Assembly (NCBI GenBank): GCA_016462625.1
Contig: JAEMSV010000047.1
Coordinates: 1-28,535 of the forward strand
Source: Solirubrobacteraceae bacterium
GTDB lineage: Bacteria > Actinomycetota > Thermoleophilia > Solirubrobacterales > Solirubrobacteraceae
Direction of reading: 5' to 3'
Length of the DNA stretch: 28,535 bases
Below, piece after piece: positions 1 to 5,850 of this stretch. Under the pieces are notes generated by a model. That model saw only the letters and a list, made by a program, of their open reading frames with translations, searched no databases and was not told the origin of the DNA. A program made the position numbers and the translations under genes. The stretch's first letter is position 1; the number at the start of each line of letters is the position of its first letter.

Positions 1-376
1 TGTGGGACGGCTGGTCGTTCGGGCTCAGCGAGTCGTACGCGGACTGGTAGGAGACCAGCCGGCTGACCGTCTTCTTACCGGGCGGGCGGATCAGGGTCGT
101 CGCGTTGACCGTGGCCTCCCCGAGCATGCTGGTCGAGCGGTACGCGATCTGCTTGGCGGTCAGCGGCAGCGTGATCCCCGCGACGTGGTACGGCACGTCG
201 CGCGTGCGGATGACCGTTCCGGGCGCGAGGTCCTGCAACGGTGTGGCCCCGTCGTACGCGTAGAACGGGTCATCCGCAGGTTTCGGCATCGCGGATGCGG
301 TGCTCGGCCCGATGAGCGCAAGCGCCATCAGAGCCAGGATCGCCCGCGAGCATGCAGGCGTCTTCCAGCTAGACAT
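1..376 (-). CDS. Secretory lipase family protein, N-terminal part (runs off the window)
   Basis: This is the first ~125 codons of a minus-strand gene starting at ATG 376-374; the C-terminal part lies outside the window. The N-terminus is a Sec signal peptide (basic residues, then a hydrophobic stretch ending ...GPSTASA). The mature region has a DPFYAYDG opening, a 'PGTVIRTRDVPY' strand, 'IAYRSTSMLGEAT' and 'LVSYQSAYDSLSPNDQPS'. These match the N-terminal cap of the LIP/secretory triacylglycerol lipase family (PF03583), alpha/beta hydrolases that cleave ester lipids outside the cell. The catalytic Ser/Asp/His would lie beyond the window edge, so activity cannot be judged. A GGGGAGAG Shine-Dalgarno-like stretch precedes the ATG, and a TACACT -10 box lies at 417-422 on the minus strand. 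Confidence 0.75.
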   Translation of the reverse strand, partial: MSSWKTPACSRAILALMALALIGPSTASAMPKPADDPFYAYDGATPLQDLAPGTVIRTRDVPYHVAGITLPLTAKQIAYRSTSMLGEATVNATTLIRPPGKKTVSRLVSYQSAYDSLSPNDQPSH

Positions 377-416
377 AATCGGCTCTCCCCGCCGTTTCTC
401 CCTAAAGCAGAGCGGC

Positions 417-446
417 AGTGTACTCACACGTACCGTGCCGCGGCAA
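417..446 (-). promoter_or_regulatory. Probable promoter of the secretory lipase gene
   Basis: On the minus strand a TACACT -10 (422-417) follows a TTGCCG -35-like hexamer (446-441) at an 18-bp spacing. Transcription from here would give a short 5' UTR of about 35 nt that contains the GGGGAGAG ribosome-binding site. Inferred from motif spacing only. Confidence 0.45.
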
Positions 447-535
447 GAGGCCGGAAACGCTCGCGCCGTCGTACGAACGTCCACGGATCGGGGCTGCATG
501 CCGGGTTCGCGGCTGCGCTGTCGCCACTGCAGGGA

Positions 536-1609
536 ATGACCACGGTCATCCCGAACCGCCCGCAGGTCGACGCTCCTACCACTCCCGTTCCCCGCCAGCG
601 CGGCCCCGGCCGTCGCCTGTCCGCAGCGATCGAGGCCATGGACACCTTCCCGGCCCTCGCCGAGGCCAAGCAGCGCGTGATCGCGGGCGCTGCGGGCGGT
701 GGCGATCCGGCCGAGCTCGTCGCGGCGGTGGAGAAGGACGTCGCGCTGACCATCGCCGTCCTGCGAGCGGCCAACGAGCTCGGGCAGTTGACCGGCGACA
801 AGGTCGACTCGATCGTCGACGCGGTGACGACGCTCTCTGCGCAGACGATCGCCGACCTCGCGCACCGGATGCGGACCTTCGACTTCTTGGATCGCGGGTC
901 GGTATGGGAGCGCGCGCCTGAGCGGTTCCGGCTGCACGCCGTGGCGACGCAGCGCGCCATCGAGATGATCGCGCGGCAGACCCAGCACGATGACCGCGAC
1001 CGGCTCCTGGTCGTCGCCCTGCTGCATGACGTCGGCCAGCTCGTGCTCATGCGGGCGTATCCCGGCTACCCCGACACGGTCCACGGCGACGAGGGGACAC
1101 CGGAGGATCGCCTCGCCCGGGAGCGCGAAGATCTCGGCGTCGACCACGCGATGGTCGGTGGCGTCGTGACCGGCCGCTGGGGCCTCCCGGCCTCGATCAC
1201 CGCGGCGGTCGCGGGCCACCACGCTCCGAACGCCACCGGCGACGCCGCGCATCTGCGCCTCGCCGACATGCTTGCCCGCTACTCGCAGGGCTGCGAGGTC
1301 AGCGCGAGGGACATGACCGACTGCGGACAGGCCATCGGCCTGGACCTCGACGCGATCCGGTCGCTGATGCACGACGTGTCCAACGCCCCCAACGAGGCCA
1401 GGCGCCAGATCGAACCCTGCCCGCTCTCGGGCCGTGAGCGTGAGGTCCTGGTGGAGCTGGCCAGCGGCAAGGTCTACAAGCAGATCGCCGAGGCGCTCGG
1501 CCTGTCCAGGTCGACGATTCGCTCGCACCTGCACAACGTCTACGCGAAGCTCGACACACCGGATCGCGCGCAGGCGGTCCTGAAGGCCACCGCCTGCGGG
1601 TGGCTCTAG
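536..1609 (+). CDS. HDOD-domain protein with C-terminal LuxR-type HTH
   Basis: A 357-aa cytoplasmic regulator. Residues ~35-230 form an HDOD/HD-related domain, with 'LLHDVGQLVL' near residue 162 and 'AGHHAP' near residue 223 as remnants of the HD signature. Residues ~292-357 are a clear LuxR/GerE helix-turn-helix ('LSGREREVLVELASGK...IAEALGLSRSTIRSHLHNVYAKL'). HDOD domains generally act as signalling or scaffold modules rather than confirmed phosphohydrolases, so the likely role is a one-component transcription factor whose input is sensed by HDOD. The reading frame is open to the window edge. I chose ATG 536, just before the first confidently conserved segment; AGGG lies only 1 nt upstream, and ATG 638 is an alternative. 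The next plus-strand gene is a FliA/WhiG-type sigma factor, which suggests a shared regulatory circuit. Confidence 0.8.
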   Translation: MTTVIPNRPQVDAPTTPVPRQRGPGRRLSAAIEAMDTFPALAEAKQRVIAGAAGGGDPAELVAAVEKDVALTIAVLRAANELGQLTGDKVDSIVDAVTTLSAQTIADLAHRMRTFDFLDRGSVWERAPERFRLHAVATQRAIEMIARQTQHDDRDRLLVVALLHDVGQLVLMRAYPGYPDTVHGDEGTPEDRLAREREDLGVDHAMVGGVVTGRWGLPASITAAVAGHHAPNATGDAAHLRLADMLARYSQGCEVSARDMTDCGQAIGLDLDAIRSLMHDVSNAPNEARRQIEPCPLSGREREVLVELASGKVYKQIAEALGLSRSTIRSHLHNVYAKLDTPDRAQAVLKATACGWL

Positions 1610-1612
1610 TTC

Positions 1613-1742
1613 TTGACAGATCGCCTCGCCGGAACATTCGGCCAAGGCCCTGAGTGCTGAACTACACTTTAGGAACCCGACGAGCTGCCGCTTCCCTCGT
1701 TGTCGGGCCCTCACTCCCGTGAGGGGAGGAGAGAGTCAGGTG
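1613..1742 (+). promoter_or_regulatory. Structured leader with two tandem hairpins upstream of the sigma factor
   Basis: A TTGACA hexamer overlaps the end of the HDOD gene region (1613-1618), but no good -10 follows at 17 bp. A TACACT box lies at 1663-1668. After it come two abutting hairpins: CCCGACGAG (1676-1684) pairing with CTCG..TCGGG (1696-1707, 3-nt bulge), and CCCTCAC/GTGAGGG (1708-1714/1719-1725) with a 4-nt loop. A purine-rich stretch (GAGGGGAGGAGAGAG) follows directly. The 325 bases between the HDOD stop and the sigma start otherwise hold only the small ORF listed separately. I do not recognise a known riboswitch class. Confidence 0.4.
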
Positions 1743-1744
1743 GC

Positions 1745-1906
1745 ATGGCCACCGCACCACGTCGGGCCGGTCCAGGGAATCACGCAGAGATGCGGATGTA
1801 CGGCCGCGCACTGCTCTCGGGTGTCGCCGGCGGCGCGATGGTGGTCTACGGCCTCCCGCACGCGCAGCAGCCCATGCGCGCCGCGGCAGCGGAAGAGCGA
1901 TCGTGA
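1745..1906 (+). CDS. Possible 53-aa small protein upstream of sigma factor
   Basis: A short ORF starting at ATG 1745, preceded by the purine-rich AGGGGAGGAGAG stretch and an AGG close to the start. It encodes a basic N-terminus, one hydrophobic segment ('ALLSGVAGGAMVVYGL'; residues ~22-37) and a charged tail, so it could be a single-pass membrane peptide or a leader peptide. It ends 28 nt before the chosen sigma start. ATG 1790 is an internal alternative start. No family is recognised. The same bases are open in the sigma frame too, so this could be fortuitous. Confidence 0.3.
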   Translation: MATAPRRAGPGNHAEMRMYGRALLSGVAGGAMVVYGLPHAQQPMRAAAAEERS

Positions 1907-1934
1907 ACACCATGCGCATCGCCGGGACGTGACC

Positions 1935-2738
1935 GTGGTGGCGTCCACCTCGCACGCCCCGGCGAAGACGATCGTGCTCACCGAGCAGTGGCGGAAGTAC
2001 CGGGCCACGAGAGATCGGATCATTCGCGACCAGCTGATCCTGGTGTACTCGCCGATGGTCAAGTACGCAGCGGGGAGCATGAAGTCGCGCATGCCGGCGC
2101 ACGTCGATGTCGCCGACCTCATCTCGTACGGGCTGGGTGGACTGATCGACGCGGTGGAGCGGTTCGACCCGGACCGGGGGGCGACGTTCGAGACCTTCGC
2201 CATCACGCGCATCCGCGGTGCGATCGTGGACGAGCTGCGCAAGCTCGATTGGGTGCCCCGCTCAGTTCGCGCCGAGGCCCGCGCGATCGACCAGGCGACG
2301 TCCGAGCTCTCCTGCCGGCTCCAGCGGGTCCCCACCGATGCCGAGATGGCGACCAAGCTCTCGATGACCGCGGTGGAGCTCGACGCTTCGCTGCTCCGGG
2401 TCGCCGAGTCCCGCCTGATCTCCCTCGACGAGCCTCACCTACTCGGTTCGGCCGAGGGCTCCGAGCGGGCGATGGTCGACACGGTCGGAGATCCGGACGC
2501 CCCGGATCCGGCGGCGAGCGCGGATGCCGCGGAGTCCCGCGCGCTGATCGCCACCGCGATCACGAAGCTGAGCGAACGCAGCCAGGTCGTGGTTGCCCTG
2601 CGCTACAACCAGGAGCTGAGTCTCGGCGAGATCGGCGAGGTGCTGAGCCTCACCGAATCGCGCGTCTCCCAGATCCACGCCGCGGCGGTCCTGCAGCTCC
2701 GGGCGCTGCTGCCGGCGAGGCTCGCGGACACGAGCTAG
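1935..2738 (+). CDS. FliA/WhiG-family RNA polymerase sigma factor (group 3 sigma-28 type)
   Basis: A 267-aa alternative sigma factor that directs RNA polymerase to a dedicated promoter set. Region 2 is intact ('LWRKY-like TEQWRKYRATRDR', 'LILVYSPMVKYAAGSM', 'VADLISYGLGGLIDAVERFDPDRG', 'FETFAITRIRGAIVDELRKLDWVPRSVR'). Region 3 follows ('VPTDAEMATKLSM...SLDEP'), then region 4 with its HTH ('LSLGEIGEVLSLTESRVSQIHAAAV'). Length fits the family (about 240-270 aa). I chose GTG 1935, which has GGGA at 1924-1927 about 7 nt upstream; GTG 1929 and 1938 are close alternatives. There are no flagellar genes in the window, so I cannot say whether the regulon is motility, development or something else. The HDOD-LuxR gene immediately upstream is the obvious functional neighbour. 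Confidence 0.88.
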   Translation: MVASTSHAPAKTIVLTEQWRKYRATRDRIIRDQLILVYSPMVKYAAGSMKSRMPAHVDVADLISYGLGGLIDAVERFDPDRGATFETFAITRIRGAIVDELRKLDWVPRSVRAEARAIDQATSELSCRLQRVPTDAEMATKLSMTAVELDASLLRVAESRLISLDEPHLLGSAEGSERAMVDTVGDPDAPDPAASADAAESRALIATAITKLSERSQVVVALRYNQELSLGEIGEVLSLTESRVSQIHAAAVLQLRALLPARLADTS

Positions 2739-2763
2739 GACCTGGGGCGGAGGGGGCGAGCAG

Positions 2764-2822
2764 TCGCGGGGGTGTGCGCATCCTCCTTCGCGTGACGACG
2801 GAGAATGCGCACACCCCTGCGA
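2764..2822 (+). terminator. Long imperfect hairpin after the sigma factor gene
   Basis: Arms 2764-2786 and 2800-2822 pair over about 23 bp with one G-T wobble and one C-A mismatch around a 13-nt loop. Core arm GGGGTGTGCGCAT pairs with ATGCGCACACCCC. It starts 26 nt after the sigma stop codon. No plus-strand T-tract follows, so if it ends sigma transcription it does so as a GC-hairpin terminator; it may instead stabilise the mRNA 3' end. Confidence 0.55.
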
Positions 2823-2828
2823 AAACGA

Positions 2829-2858
2829 CAGCGGCCCCCGAGTTCTCGGGGGCCGCTG
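2829..2858 (-). terminator. Strong hairpin terminator downstream of tRNA-Leu
   Basis: A perfect 13-bp stem, CAGCGGCCCCCGA / TCGGGGGCCGCTG, with a 4-nt loop. It lies 20 nt beyond the tRNA-Leu 3' end and is followed on the minus strand by TCGTTTTCG, a short T-tract. The orientation therefore suits the minus-strand tRNA-Leu transcript. Confidence 0.75.
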
Positions 2859-2877
2859 GTCAACATCGAAGGCGTCA

Positions 2878-2961
2878 TGCGGATGAGAGGACTCGAACCT
2901 CCACGGGGTTACCCCCACGGCGACCTGAACGCCGCGCGTCTACCAATTCCGCCACATCCGC
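2878..2961 (-). tRNA. tRNA-Leu (anticodon CAG)
   Basis: An 84-nt class II tRNA on the minus strand. Acceptor arm GCGGATG pairs with CATCCGC, with A as the discriminator. The D-arm carries GGCGGAATTGGTAGACGC, typical of Leu tRNAs. The anticodon stem CGGCG/CGCCG holds loop TTCAGGT (anticodon CAG). The long variable arm (TGGGGGTAACCCC) and T-loop GTTCGAGTC are all present. CCA is not encoded. It reads the abundant CTG codon. Confidence 0.96.
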
Positions 2962-3019
2962 CTGGGATGCGGCCGACGACGATACCGCACGGATTGCCTG
3001 CTAGATTGCTCTGCCCCGA
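2962..3019. promoter_or_regulatory. Divergent promoter region between the two tRNA genes
   Basis: A 58-bp gap separates the 5' ends of tRNA-Leu (-) and tRNA-Glu (+). TAGATT at 3002-3007 is a plausible plus-strand -10, 12 nt before tRNA-Glu. TATCGT at 2984-2979 is a plausible minus-strand -10, 17 nt before tRNA-Leu. -35 elements are not clear. Confidence 0.4.
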
Positions 3020-3092
3020 GCCGCCATCGTCTAGGGGACTAGGACGCCGCCCTCTCACGGCGGAAACCGGGGTTCGAATCCCCGTGGCGGTA
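3020..3092 (+). tRNA. tRNA-Glu (anticodon CTC)
   Basis: A 73-nt tRNA. Acceptor arm GCCGCCA pairs with TGGCGGT. The D-arm is TCGTCTAGGGGACTAGGA. The anticodon stem CCGCC/GGCGG holds loop CTCTCAC (anticodon CTC). The T-arm is CGGGG-TTCGAAT-CCCCG. CCA is not encoded. It is divergent from tRNA-Leu and is followed after 4 nt by a bidirectional terminator. Confidence 0.96.
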
Positions 3093-3096
3093 CTCG

Positions 3097-3123
3097 AAAA
3101 GCTCCCGAACTCCGGGGGCTTTT
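3097..3123. terminator. Bidirectional intrinsic terminator between tRNA-Glu and the lipocalin gene
   Basis: An 11-bp stem, AAAAGCTCCCG (3097-3107) / CGGGGGCTTTT (3113-3123), with one G-T wobble and a 5-nt loop. It has TTTT on the 3' side of both strands. It can end tRNA-Glu on plus and the lipocalin transcript (stop at 3151) on minus. Confidence 0.85.
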
Positions 3124-3150
3124 CTCGTTCTGGGCGGCAGATGCCCAGGC

Positions 3151-3720
3151 TCAGCAGAATGACGGCGACGTCGTCGCGCCGCCCGCCTGCTTGGTGACCC
3201 GCAGCCGGCACGTGTTGATGCCGTTCGCCGTGAGGATCCCGCGGATCCGGTCGAGGACCGGCTGGGGCTGCGTTGCCGTGCGCGACAGGACGAACGCCGA
3301 CGTGCGGTCCGGGTCGGTGACGACCGCCCATGAGTAGTCGTCGGCCAGGCCGACGATCACGTAGTTCGTCCCCATGTAGACCGGCCCGCCGATGTTCAGG
3401 AACGTGACCTGCAGCTGGGCGTTCGTCACCGGGTCGGCGATCCGGGCGCGGCCGGTGATGCTGATGGTCGTCCCGAGGGGTCCGGCGCACTTGTTCGCGA
3501 CGCGCACAGTGCCATCCGCGTTGAGCGAGTACGTCGCGGTCGTGTCGCGCAGGCAGCCGACGTCGAACCACTGGGGAATCGCCGCGAGCTGCTTCCACGT
3601 GCCGAGGTATCGGTTGACCTCGACCCGTGGGACCGGCTCCACCGCGGACGCCGCCTGCGGCAACGCGAGGACGGCCAGGAAGAGCAGTGGGGCGAGGGCA
3701 CGGCGCAGGATCGTGGACAT
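3151..3720 (-). CDS. Secreted lipocalin (Blc-type)
   Basis: About 189 aa, with a signal peptide (MSTILRRALAPLLFLAVLALPQAASA) and a lipocalin domain close to bacterial Blc / apolipoprotein D. Visible signatures are 'VNRYLGTWKQLAAIPQWFDVGC' (lipocalin motif 1 with the G-x-W), 'ATYSLNADGTVRVANKC', and the 'YVIVGLADDYSWAVVTDPDR' and 'FVLSRTATQP' strands. Such proteins bind small hydrophobic ligands such as fatty acids or lysophospholipids outside the membrane. There is no lipobox, so it is probably soluble and secreted. Cys residues near the two ends of the barrel could form a disulfide. ATG 3741 would add seven residues; neither start has a convincing ribosome site, and I prefer 3720 because it gives a standard signal peptide. 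It sits in a run of minus-strand exported proteins. Confidence 0.88.
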   Translation of the reverse strand: MSTILRRALAPLLFLAVLALPQAASAVEPVPRVEVNRYLGTWKQLAAIPQWFDVGCLRDTTATYSLNADGTVRVANKCAGPLGTTISITGRARIADPVTNAQLQVTFLNIGGPVYMGTNYVIVGLADDYSWAVVTDPDRTSAFVLSRTATQPQPVLDRIRGILTANGINTCRLRVTKQAGGATTSPSFC

Positions 3721-3789
3721 GTTCGACGTACGAGCCTGCATTGTGGACCGGTTGCCGGGGCGCCGAATTGGCGCCCCGGCGCTCGGGCG

Positions 3790-4392
3790 TCAGCGCCTCG
3801 GCTGAGCAAGCGCCGTCGCGGCGGGGACGCGCAGGTGACGGCTCTTCATGAGGGCCGTGAACCGGCAGCCGTTCTGCGTTGCGCGGTCGATGAAGTCCTC
3901 AGCCAGGTCGTACCACGCCTGGGCCTCCGCGTCGTTGCCCAGCCCGATCTGGCGGTCGCCCTGGTCCCACGCGTCCTGGATCAGCTTCGCGACGCCCGCG
4001 CAGTACTCGTCCTGCTGCTGGTTGCCCGTCGTGGTCGCCTTGATGGCGGACACCGAGACGGTCGCCTGCGGGACGCGCCCGCCACCGGTCGTCTGCTGCT
4101 TCGCCTGGACCGCTGCCCAGCCACATCCGGCCGCGCGAGCGCGGTCGAGCGTGTTCCGGGCGCGGTACTTGTAGAAGTCCCGGACGTTCTTCGGCTGCGT
4201 CGGGTCGGTCGAGATGTCGTGGTATCGCTGCATGCGGTCGCGCAGGGTGTTGCACAGCTCGCTGTTGCCGGCGGGCCCGCTGCCGGTGTTCTGCGCGGCG
4301 CCGGAGACGGCGGGCACGGCCGCGGCCGCCATCGCGATGGCCAGGACGGCGAGCATGAGGCGGACGGGGCGGGTGACGGTGGTGGCGAACAT
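3790..4392 (-). CDS. Secreted protein of unknown function with duplicated Cys-framed helical module
   Basis: A 200-aa exported protein with signal peptide residues ~1-33 (...AVLAIAMAAAAVPAVSGAA). The mature part holds two copies of a ~45-residue unit beginning with Cys and ending with 'DRAxxxGC': Cys47 to 'LDRARAAGCGWAA' (Cys90), and Cys131 to 'IDRATQNGCRFTA' (Cys176). They are joined by a low-complexity linker (~98-126). The Cys spacings are 43 and 45 residues, which suggests two disulfide-closed helical hairpins. I recognise no named family. The start is ATG 4392, preceded by AAGGAG at a 5-nt spacing, the best Shine-Dalgarno site in the window. That site lies in a hairpin arm (see the separate entry). 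Confidence 0.8.
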   Translation of the reverse strand: MFATTVTRPVRLMLAVLAIAMAAAAVPAVSGAAQNTGSGPAGNSELCNTLRDRMQRYHDISTDPTQPKNVRDFYKYRARNTLDRARAAGCGWAAVQAKQQTTGGGRVPQATVSVSAIKATTTGNQQQDEYCAGVAKLIQDAWDQGDRQIGLGNDAEAQAWYDLAEDFIDRATQNGCRFTALMKSRHLRVPAATALAQPRR

Positions 4393-4398
4393 GACGGC

Positions 4399-4435
4399 TC
4401 CTTGGGTGATGGGAAGGACGTTCGCCTCCCAAGGA
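4399..4435 (-). promoter_or_regulatory. Inverted repeat that can hide the Shine-Dalgarno of the duplicated-Cys protein
   Basis: A perfect 8-bp inverted repeat, TCCTTGGG (4399-4406) and CCCAAGGA (4428-4435), with a 21-nt spacer. In the minus-strand mRNA the 3' arm contains AAGGA of the AAGGAG ribosome-binding site, 5 nt before ATG 4392. Pairing would block initiation, so this could be a translational switch such as a thermosensor or ligand/protein-controlled leader. Seen in sequence; the function is inferred. Confidence 0.5.
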
Positions 4436-4489
4436 CGCCGGTCTGGCGGCCGCATTCCGCTGTGTCACGGATGCGACAGATGCACGGGA

Positions 4490-5311
4490 TCAGGTCGAGC
4501 GCCGCACGCGGGTGCGCAGCGCCCATCCGGCGATGCGGTCGACGCGTGCGAAGAGGGCCGGGTAGGGCGTCTTGCAGTCTGCGTCCCGGCCCGTGAGCAC
4601 GCCGACGGCGAGCCAAGCCCCCGGGGTCCCGACGACGAGTGGACCGCCGCTGTCCCCGCCGCAGACGTTCGGGGCGCCGGCCGCTCCGGCACACACCGTC
4701 CACGCTGGGCGGTACGGAACCTTGAACTCACCGATGCCGTAGGTCTCCTCGCACGTCTCGTCGCTGACGATCGGGATGGCGAGCTGCCGCAGGCGATCGG
4801 CGAAATATCCCGACGCCATGCGGCCCCAGCCCATGGTCCAGGCCGCGGTGCCAGCGCTCCACAACGACTCCTGGCCGGGCTGCATGAGGGCGATCGCCGG
4901 CGTGCGCGCGTCCGCCGCGAGGTGCAGGACGGCGGCGTCGAGGCCTTCCTCCGAGTGCGACGTATACCCGGGGTAGACACTGATCGCCTTGACCGGGACG
5001 CGCCGGCCTCCGCGGTCGGTCAGCCGCACGCGACCCAGCAGGACGTCGACTTCGTCTGGGTCGACATCGTCGAGGCAGTGTGCCGCGGTGAGGACGCGGC
5101 GCGGCGCGATCACGACGCCCCCGCAGAACTGTCCCCAGGCGGTCTGGGAGGCGGTGTTGTCCACGATGCCGGCGAACCACGGCCAGGCACCCGGTGCCGC
5201 CGGGGTCCCGCCCATGATGGCGTGGGCCTGCATCGGCCACCCGAGAAGTGCCACGGTCAACGCTGCCGTACAGACGGCGCGGATTGCCGGGCGCGGGGAG
5301 AGCGGGAGCAT
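4490..5311 (-). CDS. Secreted trypsin-fold (S1) serine protease
   Basis: A 273-aa exported chymotrypsin-fold protease. The signal peptide is residues 1-31 (...WPMQAHA), and the mature chain starts directly at 'IMGGTPA', the counterpart of the IVGG N-terminus that activates trypsins. There is therefore no room for a propeptide, and signal peptidase cleavage may itself generate the active N-terminus. Catalytic triad: His78 (LTAAHC), Asp125 (EEGLDAAVLHL), Ser221 (CGGDSGGPL). The residue six before Ser221, which sets P1 preference, is Asn215 and not Asp, so trypsin-like Lys/Arg preference is doubtful. Cys residues are placed as in the family. I chose ATG 5311 because a TAGGGT -10 box (5324-5319) ends 7 nt upstream, overlapping the alternative GTG 5320. 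Confidence 0.92.
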   Translation of the reverse strand: MLPLSPRPAIRAVCTAALTVALLGWPMQAHAIMGGTPAAPGAWPWFAGIVDNTASQTAWGQFCGGVVIAPRRVLTAAHCLDDVDPDEVDVLLGRVRLTDRGGRRVPVKAISVYPGYTSHSEEGLDAAVLHLAADARTPAIALMQPGQESLWSAGTAAWTMGWGRMASGYFADRLRQLAIPIVSDETCEETYGIGEFKVPYRPAWTVCAGAAGAPNVCGGDSGGPLVVGTPGAWLAVGVLTGRDADCKTPYPALFARVDRIAGWALRTRVRRST

Positions 5312-5413
5312 GGCGCTCACCCTACGCCTTGGCCGCGACGTCGCTGACCGAGCAGACTACGCTGAGCTATCGGTGTCTTTCCCGGAGCGTGCTGGGCGTC
5401 TTCGATCGGCGGG

Positions 5414-5821
5414 CTACCCGTCGAGCACCTGGCGGTCGAGCACGATCCGCACCCGGCGATCGGAGCCGTCCGCGACGCTCGTCGCCCACTCGTCGTCGTG
5501 TTCGCGCACCGGGTCGCTGATCTCGTCGACCGGATCGACGCCGACGACCAGCGTGCCGTCGTCGGTCCAGCGCAGGCCGTTGACGTGGTTCGCGCGCAGC
5601 ACGACGTCGCCGTCACCGGGATCTGCGGCCAGGCGCAGGAGCACCTGCCCTTCGGTCGCGCCCGCCGCGCCGCCGCACGAGCGCTGCCGGTCGGTCGCGA
5701 CGACGGTGCCGTCGGGGGACGCAAGGCGCGTGTCGCTCGTGGTGCAGTCGTCCTCGACGCTGCAACCGAGCGCGGAGGCGGCGAGTGCGAGCACGATGAG
5801 CAGGATCCCGGCGGGGCGCAT
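5414..5821 (-). CDS. Small putative lipoprotein of unknown function
   Basis: A 135-aa protein with a lipoprotein signal peptide whose lipobox SALGC places the lipidated Cys at residue 20. After it come a short Cys-bearing region ('EDDCTTSDTRLASPDGTVVATDRQRSCGG') and beta-strand-like stretches ('GQVLLRLAAD', 'DVVLRANHVNGLRWTDDGTLVVGV', 'VRIVLDRQVL'). The pattern is reminiscent of one or two beta-propeller blades, but I recognise no family. It begins 29 nt after the stop of the enoyl-reductase-like gene on the same strand and is probably cotranscribed with it. Confidence 0.72.
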   Translation of the reverse strand: MRPAGILLIVLALAASALGCSVEDDCTTSDTRLASPDGTVVATDRQRSCGGAAGATEGQVLLRLAADPGDGDVVLRANHVNGLRWTDDGTLVVGVDPVDEISDPVREHDDEWATSVADGSDRRVRIVLDRQVLDG

Positions 5822-5850
5822 GGTCGCCCAACCGGGATCGCCCGACGGGA

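Noticed and set aside
1..535. Long N-terminal extension (178 codons) of the HDOD-LuxR frame
   Set aside because: It overlaps the secretory lipase gene on the other strand and its promoter, and the translated sequence is Arg-rich without similarity.
2878..3092. tRNA-associated integration site (att) for a mobile element
   Set aside because: Neither tRNA 3' end is repeated elsewhere that I can see, and there is no integrase gene in the window.
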